Origin: Woeseiaceae bacterium | Lineage (GTDB): Bacteria > Pseudomonadota > Gammaproteobacteria > Steroidobacterales > Woeseiaceae | Direction of reading: 5' to 3' | Assembly (NCBI GenBank): GCA_021773075.1 | Contig: JAJFKT010000002.1 | Span: 62,001-126,000 of the forward strand | DNA: 64,000 nucleotides | Shown here: positions 52,038 to 59,912 of the stretch, one piece after another | How the letters are laid out: each line of letters starts with the position of its first letter | Position numbering within the stretch: the stretch's first letter is position 1 | Translations under genes and position numbers: made by a program | Notes under the pieces: generated by a model | Told to the model about the DNA's origin: nothing | Seen by the model: the letters and a program-made list of their open reading frames with translations, nothing else | The model's database searches: none

Positions 52038-52581
52038 AATACGGCCTAGGATCAAAACCACACTTAAGTGTGTCCAGATCTTCCCCTTCGACATTTGGAC
52101 GCCAGATCGTCTCATGCCCCTCAAATTTGTAGCCGTACTTACCAGAGTCTTCACCGCAAGCCTGCAGATAGTAGTTGTACGCAGCCGCCATCATTACGCG
52201 CCCAGACTTGTGGCCAAGCTGATGTGATCGGCGAAACAAGAAGAACGCCAGCAACTTGCTTTCAGTACCTAAACTTGCGAAATGCTCGTCATCAAACTGA
52301 ATCGTACCGGTGTGGTGAAGCAACATTCCCGCATGAAAATAGTCATTCGCGGTTGCGAGACTACCTTCGGCTATTAATCTCAGCGCAGTAAATCGCCGAC
52401 CCCGTTCCTCCTGAAGCGTCGGAACAATTCCAGCAGCCATATTTTCGGCCGAGCGAGCTTCTTGGTCAGCATCATAAAGCGTCTTCAGCATCGCTGAGTC
52501 GGTCTGTTCATCACCAGATGCGGTCCCTGACACTAGAAGCAAGGTAAGAATTAGAAACGAAAACACTACTGATTGCTTCAC
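52030..52581 (-). CDS. exported DUF6624-like protein
   Basis: 183 residues with signal peptide MKQSVVFSFLILTLLLVSGT. The mature part is helical: LKTLYDADQEARSAENMAA, DYFHAGMLLHHTGTIQFDD and LAFFLFRRSHQLGHKSGRVM, which resembles DUF6624 proteins. Histidines in the HHTGTI and HQLGHKSG pieces could bind metal. Function unknown. Its end overlaps the start of the lipoprotein gene at 52037. Confidence 0.6.
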   Translation of the reverse strand: MKQSVVFSFLILTLLLVSGTASGDEQTDSAMLKTLYDADQEARSAENMAAGIVPTLQEERGRRFTALRLIAEGSLATANDYFHAGMLLHHTGTIQFDDEHFASLGTESKLLAFFLFRRSHQLGHKSGRVMMAAAYNYYLQACGEDSGKYGYKFEGHETIWRPNVEGEDLDTLKCGFDPRPYFD

Positions 52582-52659
52582 GATACGTCCCTCTCAATTG
52601 ACGTTCAATCATAGCTCGCGTGCGCATAAACGAAACGTGATACCTCCGAAGGCACGTCG

Positions 52660-52800
52660 TCGCGACCGTCTCCTTCGGGTCACCAGCAGAAATCATAGCT
52701 TAACATTTGCGACCGGCTCCTTCCGAGCGCTTAGCAGCCGCTCATTCATTTGATGCGCTAACTTCTCGGTTCGGCCAAAACCAGTCATCCGAATCGCTTC
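52660..52800. repeat. spacer repeat in the 52582-52821 gap
   Basis: Contains CGACCGTCTCCTTCGGGTCA (52662-52681), CTTAGCAGCCGCTCATTC and TTCGGCCAAAACCAGTCATC (52771-52790), words shared with the spacers at 51132 and 48371. No gene. Confidence 0.5.
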
Positions 52801-52821
52801 CCTCAGGTAAACTTATAGCGT

Positions 52822-53415
52822 CTACCGGGCCGGTTTCTTCTGCCTACGCAACCACCAAAAGATAAATGTACCGGCGAAGATTCCGAAGGCCCCAAGATAC
52901 GGCATTAGTCGTTGATCGCTCATCCACTCTTCAGAGACCTCTGCAAATGATCGAACGACGCTATCGTTGATACGGATTTCGAAGACAGTGAAATAGACTT
53001 TGTCATTGTAGAGAGGTGAATTCGACCTACCCAGATCAACGAGGATAGTTACCCGCGCACCGGAGGCTGATTCCAATGATCTCCGTACAACCCCCAATTC
53101 ACGTGCTTTCGATGGATAATTGAATCTTCTATCGTCGTTTTTGAATCCGAATCTGACACCGTACCGGTGGTCTTGTACCCAAGCAATTTCGCCCTCGATT
53201 TGGTTAAGGCCCTCATACGAAGGAAGATTACCGGATGGGTCTACGGAGTAGCTGACGAGGATAGCGACGCCACCTGCTATCGAGATAAATGAAATCAGCC
53301 CATAGATGAACTTCACAGCAGTAATCGCCCTCTCGTGAACTACGGTCTCTCTGGTCGCATATCGATACGACTCGTCAAAATAAATGGAGAATCGCGAACG
53401 GCTGCAATGGGTCAT
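52822..53415 (-). CDS. membrane protein of 197 residues, unrecognised
   Basis: An N-terminal basic segment is followed by one helix (FIYGLISFISIAGGVAILVS), a soluble domain of about 100 residues with beta character (GEIAWVQDHRYGVRFGF, ARVTILVDLGRSNSP), a second helix (LGAFGIFAGTFIFWWL) and a basic tail. The topology resembles DUF3592-type proteins but I cannot confirm that family. It is the rightmost gene of the one-directional array. The start may lie downstream of 53415. Confidence 0.45.
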   Translation of the reverse strand: MTHCSRSRFSIYFDESYRYATRETVVHERAITAVKFIYGLISFISIAGGVAILVSYSVDPSGNLPSYEGLNQIEGEIAWVQDHRYGVRFGFKNDDRRFNYPSKARELGVVRRSLESASGARVTILVDLGRSNSPLYNDKVYFTVFEIRINDSVVRSFAEVSEEWMSDQRLMPYLGAFGIFAGTFIFWWLRRQKKPAR

Positions 53416-53437
53416 TTGCAGAACTCCATGATACCCC

Positions 53438-53553
53438 GAAACCGGCCGTTCGAGCGGCTGCTAATGAGGGTAAAGCGGACCTCGCCATTCGCCAGCGGCA
53501 AGTATTGGGAAGCACCTGGCGAGCTCGTGCGGTGAGTACTGGCCGTTTCCGGG
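53438..53553. repeat. rightmost spacer repeat
   Basis: CGAAACCGGCCGTTCGAGCG (53438-53457), GGCAAGTATTGGGA (53501-53514) and TACTGGCCGTTTCCGGG (53537-53553) repeat words found in the other spacers. It lies in the 233-bp gap 53416-53648 and marks the right end of the region. Confidence 0.5.
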
Positions 53554-53648
53554 CATTGGGTGAACCGCTGCCATTGTGCACTATGAAAATCTCGTCCCGC
53601 TCGTGCAGTGATTGATCACCGTAGCGCGATTCAGGCTAAAATACAGCC

Positions 53649-54548
53649 GTGAAATCCTTCTTCCGAAATTTCCGCGGCGTACTGTTCTTTGGCGGCCTGA
53701 CAGTCAATACGATTTTCTGGTTCATTCCGATTTTCGTGCTCGCAATCTTCAAGCTTCTACTGCCAATTCCGGCACTGAAGCGGGCGATCAGCCGCGTCCT
53801 GATGGCTATTGGTGAGAGCTGGGTCAGCGTCAACTCGTTTCTGATGCGAATCGCCGCCTCTGTTGAGGTAGCCAGTCGCGGACTGCAGAGTTTACGGCGC
53901 GACGGTTGGTATCTCGTCATCGCAAACCACCAAACCTGGGTGGATATCGTCGTCCTGCAAGCTGTATTTAACCGCAAGATTCCATTCTTGAAGTTTTTCA
54001 TTAAGCAGCAACTCATCTGGTTTCCGTTACTCGGAGCTGCCTGGTGGGCGATGGACATGCCGTTCATGAAGCGATTCTCACCGTCGTATCTGGCGAAAAA
54101 CCCGCACATGAAAGGCAAGGATCTTGAGACGACTCGGCGGGCCTGTGAGAAGTTTCGTGACACCCCGACATCCGTATTGAACTTCATCGAAGGAACGCGC
54201 TTTTCCGACGAGAAACGAATAGACCGCAAATCTCCTTACAAGCATCTTCTGCAGCCGCGCGCTGGCGGCCTCGCGGTTGCTTTGTCATCAATGGGCGAAT
54301 TATTCACTAATGTTGTCGACGTCACACTGATCTATCCGGACGGTGCGACCAGTTTCTGGGATATGTGTTGCGGCCATCCGGTGAACGTCGTGATCGATGT
54401 CCGCGTGCGTGATCTCGAGGCGTGGCTAGCGGAGGGCAGCTACGAAACAGATAGAGAATTCAGGAAACGCGTTCATTCGTGGTTATCCGAAATCTGGACG
54501 GAAAAAGATGAGATACTCGACCTAGCCAAGGAGTCTCATGACCGCTAG
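53649..54548 (+). CDS. YihG-like 1-acylglycerol-3-phosphate acyltransferase family protein
   Basis: 299 residues with an N-terminal helix (VNTIFWFIPIFVLAIFKLLL) and PlsC motifs: ANHQTWVDIV (HX4D-type NHxxxxD), FIEGTRFSDE and a downstream LQPRAGGLAVAL. Length and the FMKRFSP segment fit the YihG/YihG-like branch that acts in inner-membrane phospholipid synthesis. GTG start at 53649. The next gene overlaps by 11 bp, and three small genes follow tightly, as one operon. Confidence 0.8.
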   Translation: MKSFFRNFRGVLFFGGLTVNTIFWFIPIFVLAIFKLLLPIPALKRAISRVLMAIGESWVSVNSFLMRIAASVEVASRGLQSLRRDGWYLVIANHQTWVDIVVLQAVFNRKIPFLKFFIKQQLIWFPLLGAAWWAMDMPFMKRFSPSYLAKNPHMKGKDLETTRRACEKFRDTPTSVLNFIEGTRFSDEKRIDRKSPYKHLLQPRAGGLAVALSSMGELFTNVVDVTLIYPDGATSFWDMCCGHPVNVVIDVRVRDLEAWLAEGSYETDREFRKRVHSWLSEIWTEKDEILDLAKESHDR

Positions 54549-54921
54549 CCGACAATACGACACTGTTGCGTTCGATGTCAGAGAGAACACCACGATGTTA
54601 TTTTTCGCGAAGACGACAGACGAGGGTGATATTTCTGATTATCTGTTGCTAATGAGAACGCTCGACGACGAATTCGACGAGTCGATCTACATCGAGATCA
54701 ATGAGCAGCAATTTGGCGGTCACAACCTGATTCGCGAAGCCGCGTTGACAGGAAACGTGCTAACGCTGAGACTATTTGAGCCTGCTGAAGAGTTGGACGG
54801 TACGACCGACATCGTCTTGACGTGGCTCGATACGGCGGAGAATCTCGAAAGCATCGAAGCGGGTGCCTTCCGCGTATTCGGTGACACCCTGGTTGGTGGC
54901 AATGCTAACCTGCCGTGTTAG
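54538..54921 (+). CDS. small protein, possibly Imm10-like
   Basis: 127 residues with an AAGGAG site six bases before ATG 54538. The centre (DDEFDESIYIEINEQQFGGH, NLIREAALTGNVLTLRLFEP) resembles the Imm10 immunity-protein fold, which has a bound-partner strand pair of this type. No toxin gene is adjacent, so an immunity role is not established. It overlaps the acyltransferase gene by 11 bp and the DUF1272 gene by 7 bp. Soluble and acidic. Confidence 0.45.
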   Translation: MTASRQYDTVAFDVRENTTMLFFAKTTDEGDISDYLLLMRTLDDEFDESIYIEINEQQFGGHNLIREAALTGNVLTLRLFEPAEELDGTTDIVLTWLDTAENLESIEAGAFRVFGDTLVGGNANLPC

Positions 54922-55145
54922 AGCTCCGACCAAACTGCGAGCGCTGTAACACAGACCTGCCGCCGAACTCCAAAGACGCGATGATCTGCACCTTTGAATG
55001 TACCTTTTGCCGAGACTGTGTTTACGGTGAACTTGCGGGTGTTTGTCCTAACTGTGGTGGTAACTTTGAGTCGCGACCTGTTCGACCGGAAAAACTGTTG
55101 CAGAAGTACCCACCTGCTGGCGCGCGGACCCATGGTGGTGACTAG
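54915..55145 (+). CDS. DUF1272 cysteine-rich small protein
   Basis: 76 residues starting GTG 54915: LELRPNCERCNTDLPPNSKD, then CTFECTFCRDCVYGELAGVC and PNCGGNF. Seven to eight cysteines in CxxC pairs form two predicted zinc sites, the DUF1272 signature, with a conserved RPxRP segment after it. Function unknown. It overlaps the previous gene and precedes the GIY-YIG gene by 2 bp. Confidence 0.85.
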   Translation: MLELRPNCERCNTDLPPNSKDAMICTFECTFCRDCVYGELAGVCPNCGGNFESRPVRPEKLLQKYPPAGARTHGGD

Positions 55146-55147
55146 TT

Positions 55148-55450
55148 ATGGCGGATACTGAGTACAGCATTTACATACTGCGTTGTGCGGACGACACCTA
55201 CTACACTGGCATAGCCGCAGACGTCTCAAGACGTATTGATGAGCATGAGCGTAGCCCACGCGGCGCGAAGTACTTGAAAGGCCGTGGCCCGCTAACGCTG
55301 GTTTTTTCCGAGTTGATCGGCGACCGGTCAACAGCGTCCAAAATTGAATACCGCATCAAACAAATGGATCGCGCTGGAAAAGAGGCGCTAATTAATGGTC
55401 ATGACTCATCGCTCGAATTGATTTCGACCGGTGGTTCAGATTCAGGCTGA
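55148..55450 (+). CDS. GIY-YIG domain protein (UPF0213/YhbQ-like)
   Basis: 100 residues: SIYILRCADDTYYTGIAADV with the GIY-YIG core variant (YILRC, YYTGIA), RIDEHERSPRGAKYLKGR and LTLVFSE, KIEYRIKQMDRAGKEALI. The YhbQ/UPF0213 group is made of the nuclease-fold domain only; a DNA-related role is likely but unproven. Its 3' end overlaps the convergent MBL gene by 52 bp. Confidence 0.88.
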   Translation: MADTEYSIYILRCADDTYYTGIAADVSRRIDEHERSPRGAKYLKGRGPLTLVFSELIGDRSTASKIEYRIKQMDRAGKEALINGHDSSLELISTGGSDSG

Positions 55451-56457
55451 GAAAAGATAGCGATGGGTACGCCGAATTCCGGCATGAACAATGAGGCATC
55501 GCGATCCCAGCGGAGCCGAAACTCATCCAGCCAGCCAGCCGTTGTTTCAAAGTTGTCGATAAATTGAGCGGGCAAAGCGACCTCACCGAACGGTCTCAGG
55601 AAGTCATCAAAATGAATCGGATATACGCTATGGCTGCCGGTTGCGGTGATCGTATGCTGCCAGTAAAGCTCGGCGTAATCCTTGCCCAGAGAATCAAGCT
55701 GCGAGACGCCGAGAAAAGCAACGTCTGCCGAAACATTTTGCATGTCGTATTTGCGGTAGGCAGCGCTGCCCTGTATCAGTGCCGTGCCCTGCGGGTGTTC
55801 GATGATGACTGTATAAGCGCCGCCCATCCGCCATGCGGAAACGGGCTGTGGCATCAGTAGCGGTTCTTCGATAATGCCATCCATCGGGACAGAACCACGC
55901 CAACCGATTGGCGCGTGACTGGATGGCCGCAACGTGACCCGGAAATTTCCAAAGTCGAAACCCGTCGCGTCATTCACAACGGTAATTTGATCCTCCGGTA
56001 CACCCGCACCTCGCGCGATCTGGGCGGTTGATTCGGAGCCTAGAATAGATGCGCTCGAACGATTGGCAATCGCGCCGATATCCATCGCATGATCGAAATG
56101 ACTGTGTACTGGAATTATTGCAGCGAGTCGGCGCATCCGAAATTCGTTCATCACGTAGTTGATCTGTGGTGCATCGTTATCGATGGGCAAGTCGAACAGA
56201 ATTTCGGTGAGCGTGGGGCGAGAAATGAACCCGTCGATCAGTATTTGAGTTTCGCCGTCGTCAAACAGCAGTGTAGTGACACCCAACCACGTGACTGTGA
56301 CCGCATCGGCGGAAGACACCGACGCCAGTGTCGGCGCGGGCCAGTCAATCGCGTTGAGGTCGGGTCGCTGACGCCACAGCAATACAGCGACAAGGCTCAA
56401 TACGAGTACAAATGCGCCGAAACCCAGAGCAACGCGTTTGACGTATGTCTTCCACAT
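55399..56457 (-). CDS. MBL-fold metal-dependent hydrolase, membrane anchored
   Basis: 352 residues with an N-terminal anchor (VALGFGAFVLVLSLVAVLLW). The metallo-beta-lactamase motif is VHSHFDHAMD (HxHxDH), preceded by the first strand VTVTWLGVTTLLFDDG, and a later SSHAP histidine. It resembles the NAPE-PLD/UlaG-like branch. It starts two bases after the stop of the DUF819 gene, so both are co-transcribed. Active site faces the periplasm if the anchor is not cleaved. Substrate unknown. Confidence 0.8.
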   Translation of the reverse strand: MWKTYVKRVALGFGAFVLVLSLVAVLLWRQRPDLNAIDWPAPTLASVSSADAVTVTWLGVTTLLFDDGETQILIDGFISRPTLTEILFDLPIDNDAPQINYVMNEFRMRRLAAIIPVHSHFDHAMDIGAIANRSSASILGSESTAQIARGAGVPEDQITVVNDATGFDFGNFRVTLRPSSHAPIGWRGSVPMDGIIEEPLLMPQPVSAWRMGGAYTVIIEHPQGTALIQGSAAYRKYDMQNVSADVAFLGVSQLDSLGKDYAELYWQHTITATGSHSVYPIHFDDFLRPFGEVALPAQFIDNFETTAGWLDEFRLRWDRDASLFMPEFGVPIAIFSQPESEPPVEINSSDES

Positions 56458-56459
56458 TG

Positions 56460-57677
56460 CTACTGACCTGCGACGATTCTCGCCAGGTGGCCAGTTAATG
56501 GCGCCAGGTAATTACCGAGGGCGTAGCCAAGCAGCGCGAGCAAAATCGATGCCGGTACAAGATTTGGGCGGTGATGCGCCGCAACGATGGGTGCTGACGC
56601 TGCCGCACCGATATTCGCAGCTGAAGCGATAGCAACGCTGTGTACATCTACGCGGAAAATCCACGCACCGGCGAGCATGAACAGGCCATGTATGAATATC
56701 CAGATAAATGCGCCAAGAATAAATGCTGGCGCATCGGACAGACCGGCAACCTCTGCTCTGGCACCCATACCGGCGACGAAGATGTAGACCAGCGCCGTTC
56801 CAATCGCAGTTGAGTTCGGCAATTGCGATACTGCGGTCGTCGACAGCAGCAGGGCAATAGTCGTAACGAGCAAGATACGTGTTGTCGTTTCGGAGAAAAT
56901 ACCGGCCAGGCCCGGTGTGGTGTCAGCGATCCATCCGGCAATCACGGGCGCGACTCCATGACCGATTGCCGTCACGCCGAAAACAACAGCGCCAAGATAA
57001 AGATACTGCTGCATTGTCGGCGCGTGATCTTCTTCAACGTGTAATTCTGCTGCAGCGTCCATTGCCGCCAGACGATCTTTTGGTACGCGCGCCCATTTAT
57101 TGAATTTGTCGGCAAAGTCGCGTGACATCAGAAGCAGCGGTAGCCAAATGATGTAAACAACATTATCGGCGACAACGGCGAGTCCAAGCTGTGCCTCGGA
57201 CGCACCGAGCATTTCCTTGGTCGCAAGCATGTTCGCGGTACCACCAATCCAGCTCCCTGCGAGAGTGCCGAAACCTTTCCAGGAATCATCAGGCAGCCAG
57301 CCGTGTACGATGATATAAGAAAACACACCGCCGACAACCACGCCTGCCGTGCCCATAAGCATGACAAGCACGCCCTTACCCATGACTTTGACGACGGCCG
57401 GTACATTAACCTTGATCAGCATCAGTACGATAAACACGGGCAGCACGAACTGACTCAGTCCGCCGTAGATAATCGAACTGTTGGGAATTACCGTGTGCCC
57501 GGCGACCGTGAGGTTGCTGAGAAATACCGGCGTCGCATAAATAAACAGCAACGGCGGTATGTAGTTGAAGAATTTGGCTTTCGTAACTTGCGCCAGAAAA
57601 AAGAAAAATGCGGCGACCGCAGACAAAACGGATAGAACGCCTATCGGTGAAGAAATCAGAACCTGGGTAGTTTCCAT
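56460..57677 (-). CDS. DUF819 family membrane protein (YjcL-like)
   Basis: 405 residues from ATG 57677 (GAGG nine bases upstream); TTG 57683 is less likely. About ten to eleven helices. Landmarks WIGGTANMLATKEMLGASEA, NVVYIIWLPLLLM and ANIGAAASAPIVAAHH are the DUF819 signatures. Topology suggests a transporter in the inner membrane; its substrate is unknown. First gene of a two-gene unit with the MBL hydrolase. Confidence 0.85.
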   Translation of the reverse strand: METTQVLISSPIGVLSVLSAVAAFFFFLAQVTKAKFFNYIPPLLFIYATPVFLSNLTVAGHTVIPNSSIIYGGLSQFVLPVFIVLMLIKVNVPAVVKVMGKGVLVMLMGTAGVVVGGVFSYIIVHGWLPDDSWKGFGTLAGSWIGGTANMLATKEMLGASEAQLGLAVVADNVVYIIWLPLLLMSRDFADKFNKWARVPKDRLAAMDAAAELHVEEDHAPTMQQYLYLGAVVFGVTAIGHGVAPVIAGWIADTTPGLAGIFSETTTRILLVTTIALLLSTTAVSQLPNSTAIGTALVYIFVAGMGARAEVAGLSDAPAFILGAFIWIFIHGLFMLAGAWIFRVDVHSVAIASAANIGAAASAPIVAAHHRPNLVPASILLALLGYALGNYLAPLTGHLARIVAGQ

Positions 57678-57748
57678 TCGCAATGCCTCAAGCTTTTCAT
57701 TGCGGCTGAGTATAGATCATCGGCGGCAAGGCCGCGTAGGGGGCTTTT

Positions 57749-58453
57749 CTAGCTGAAACCCAGCTGCGCCTGAAAGTCTTTGCGAGTTTCGTCGTCTGTC
57801 AAAGCGGCCGCATTGACGGTCAGCCAGACTGCATGCCAGTCATCGATCTTGCTGGGGCCAAACACATACTTGGCTACGTAGCTTTCCAGTTGACTAACAT
57901 GAATGACGTTGTCGGCCGGCGGTGATGTGAATTCAATTTTGCCAGTGAATATCACGAGGTTTGCGACTGGAACATCCGGCACGACTTTCTTCAAAGCGCG
58001 GGTGCGGCCTTCGTTCTGAATAAGTGGGTTCAAAAAACGCCGGCGTTTGACGCCATCGACGTTAGTCCATTGCGCTTCTTCTTCGCCACCAAAAACCACA
58101 CCGTTGTAGTGCTTGGTTTGAATGCAGAGAATGCCACCAGCCGTAAGGATGGCATGATCGATTTTCGCAAGGCCGCCATAGGCACCCGGCAGAATGAAGT
58201 CATGCAGGACATCGGGGCTGCGTTCGGCGAGCGCGCTCCGTATTCGCCACTGGCCAATCTTAGTGCTTACAAATCGTGCCAGATGATTCGCAGTTGATCG
58301 GAAAATCAGTGTGAGCAGCAGCGCAGCAGCCAGCGTGAACAAGAACTTCGCAGGGCCGACACCTGTGATTCCTGTTTGGAACTCGCCTTCTGCGGCAAAA
58401 GCCGGCAAAGCGATCAATGGTGTTCCCGTCAGGATTGTTCGTGCTGTCTTCAT
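57749..58453 (-). CDS. NERD-domain protein
   Basis: 234 residues with a signal/anchor region and a second helix (FLFTLAAALLLTLIF). The NERD core runs from about residue 85: HDFILPGAYGGLAKIDHAIL, GGILCIQTKHYNG and LNPLIQNEGRTRAL, with the D-x-Q-x-K nuclease-like residues (IDHAIL...QTKHY). NERD domains are related to restriction-type nucleases and occur in DNA-processing and membrane proteins. The role of membrane-bound forms is unknown. Confidence 0.8.
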   Translation of the reverse strand: MKTARTILTGTPLIALPAFAAEGEFQTGITGVGPAKFLFTLAAALLLTLIFRSTANHLARFVSTKIGQWRIRSALAERSPDVLHDFILPGAYGGLAKIDHAILTAGGILCIQTKHYNGVVFGGEEEAQWTNVDGVKRRRFLNPLIQNEGRTRALKKVVPDVPVANLVIFTGKIEFTSPPADNVIHVSQLESYVAKYVFGPSKIDDWHAVWLTVNAAALTDDETRKDFQAQLGFS

Positions 58454-58493
58454 AGGATAAAGAGTAAGTCCGGAATCGGTCTCAAGTATCGTA

Positions 58494-59324
58494 TCAGGTC
58501 ACGTTTTTGCATTTTCCCGGTTCGCTCCTCCAGCCCGGATAAGCGAGGAAGAAGCCGTCCACCTCCGCGACGCGGACTGGAGTCTCGTAGACTGAGCTGA
58601 GTATATCGCTGGTAAGGACTTCAGTTTTCGAGCCATCGGCTGCAATCCTTCCCTCCTGCAACAGAATCACACGGTCAACCTCGGGCGGAATTTCGTTGAG
58701 GTGGTGGGTCACTATGACAATATTTCGACCCTCTCGGGCAAGTCTGCGAATACGTGCAAGATAATCAAAGCTGGCGGCGAAATCGAGACCTGACGTGGGT
58801 TCGTCCAGTATCAATGTGACTGGATCGTGGACCAGCGCACGCGCCAGCAAACAGCGGCGCTGCTGGCCTGACGACATACGTTTTAAGGGCGTGTCACGAA
58901 GTTCTTCGATTCCCAGGCCGGCGAGCGTCTTTGTCGCAGCAGTGATCTGATCGGGCGTTACCCGGTCCGCGAGGATGCCGTGCACACCGATACTGGAATG
59001 AAATCCGGAAACGACGACCTCGATGGCCAGAGTGGTCGCCTCGTAGCGTTGATGCAAGTCGTTGGAAACAACGCCAATGTGTTTACGCAGCTCCCAAACG
59101 TTCCATCGGTCCTTGCCGAGAATATGTATGTACGAGCCTTCCCTTGCAGCCGGGTATAGCTCACGGTTGATTGTTTTCAACAGCGTTGTCTTTCCCGAAC
59201 CATTTGGACCCAGGATGGCCACGCGCTCGTGCTGTTCTATGTCGAGATTGAGACCCTCAAAAACGCGCGTTGAACCGCGCCAGATCGTCGCATCATGAAT
59301 TTCAATCAGTTTGGGCTCAGCCAT
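58494..59324 (-). CDS. ABC transporter-type ATPase (ModF/YlmA-like), no permease
   Basis: 276 residues with all ABC motifs: Walker A GPNGSGKTT, Q-loop region VVSNDLHQRY, signature MSSGQQRRCLLARAL, Walker B LILDEPTSGLD and the switch histidine in VTHHLNEIP. The IWRGSTRVFEGLNLDIEQHE start and the KDRWNVWELRKHIG part resemble single-ATPase proteins of the YlmA/ModF type. No membrane subunit gene is adjacent. It follows the DUF4760-like gene by 15 bp in the same direction. Confidence 0.85.
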   Translation of the reverse strand: MAEPKLIEIHDATIWRGSTRVFEGLNLDIEQHERVAILGPNGSGKTTLLKTINRELYPAAREGSYIHILGKDRWNVWELRKHIGVVSNDLHQRYEATTLAIEVVVSGFHSSIGVHGILADRVTPDQITAATKTLAGLGIEELRDTPLKRMSSGQQRRCLLARALVHDPVTLILDEPTSGLDFAASFDYLARIRRLAREGRNIVIVTHHLNEIPPEVDRVILLQEGRIAADGSKTEVLTSDILSSVYETPVRVAEVDGFFLAYPGWRSEPGKCKNVT

Positions 59325-59339
59325 TGGTTTGAACAGTAC

Positions 59340-59873
59340 CTAGAGCTCGCTACTGAGATTACGTGGCAGCCAATCCGTGTGCGCCTCGTACGCGGGAAGG
59401 TCAGAATCGTCCTGCAAGCGCTCGAGCGTGATCGATAGCCATTGAAACCACTCAAAGGCGAAAGGATTGTCCAGTTCCCTGCGAAGCTCTGCGACATAAA
59501 CTTCAAGCTTCTTCCAAAGTATGGACGTGCTGGATCCAAGCAAATTGCTAACGACTGCCGAAGGAACGATCCGTTGATACATCATGACGCCAATGTTCTC
59601 CATGGTTGTGCAGATAATCATTGCGCAGTGTTCGCCGTTCGCGAGATCGCCCTTCAATGACGCCGTTGTAACGCCGTTGGGATAGTGAAGGACGTTACGG
59701 TAGGCATCGGTGAAAGCGCGGCTACCGAATGATCGGAACAGCTCAATAGCGGCCATTTCACGACGCTGCTGACGCGTCTGGCGCATTTGAATGACAGCAA
59801 AAATAATACCGCCTATGACAACAATGGCGCTGAATATCTCAGCCATGTTGGCCAGCCGTGAAAGGTCGTTCAT
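59340..59873 (-). CDS. DUF4760-like membrane-anchored protein
   Basis: 177 residues from ATG 59873 (GAGGA ten bases upstream). One N-terminal helix (IFSAIVVIGGIIFAVIQMRQ), a basic turn (TRQQRREM), then a helical domain with LFRSFGSRAFTDAYRNVL and FEWFQWLSITLERLQD. The layout matches DUF4760-type proteins found in many proteobacteria. Function unknown. Confidence 0.65.
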   Translation of the reverse strand: MNDLSRLANMAEIFSAIVVIGGIIFAVIQMRQTRQQRREMAAIELFRSFGSRAFTDAYRNVLHYPNGVTTASLKGDLANGEHCAMIICTTMENIGVMMYQRIVPSAVVSNLLGSSTSILWKKLEVYVAELRRELDNPFAFEWFQWLSITLERLQDDSDLPAYEAHTDWLPRNLSSEL

Positions 59874-59912
59874 TGGGTCGTCCTCGGGTTTCGCGCCCAC
59901 AAAAACGCGAAT

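Noticed and set aside
42000..53650. Integron (CALIN) cassette array with attC sites
   Set aside because: Orientation and spacers fit, but I found no RYYYAAC...GTTRRRY pairs with complementary arms; single matches (GTTAAGC near 52700, GTTGGAT near 47660 on the minus strand) lack partners. No integrase in the window.
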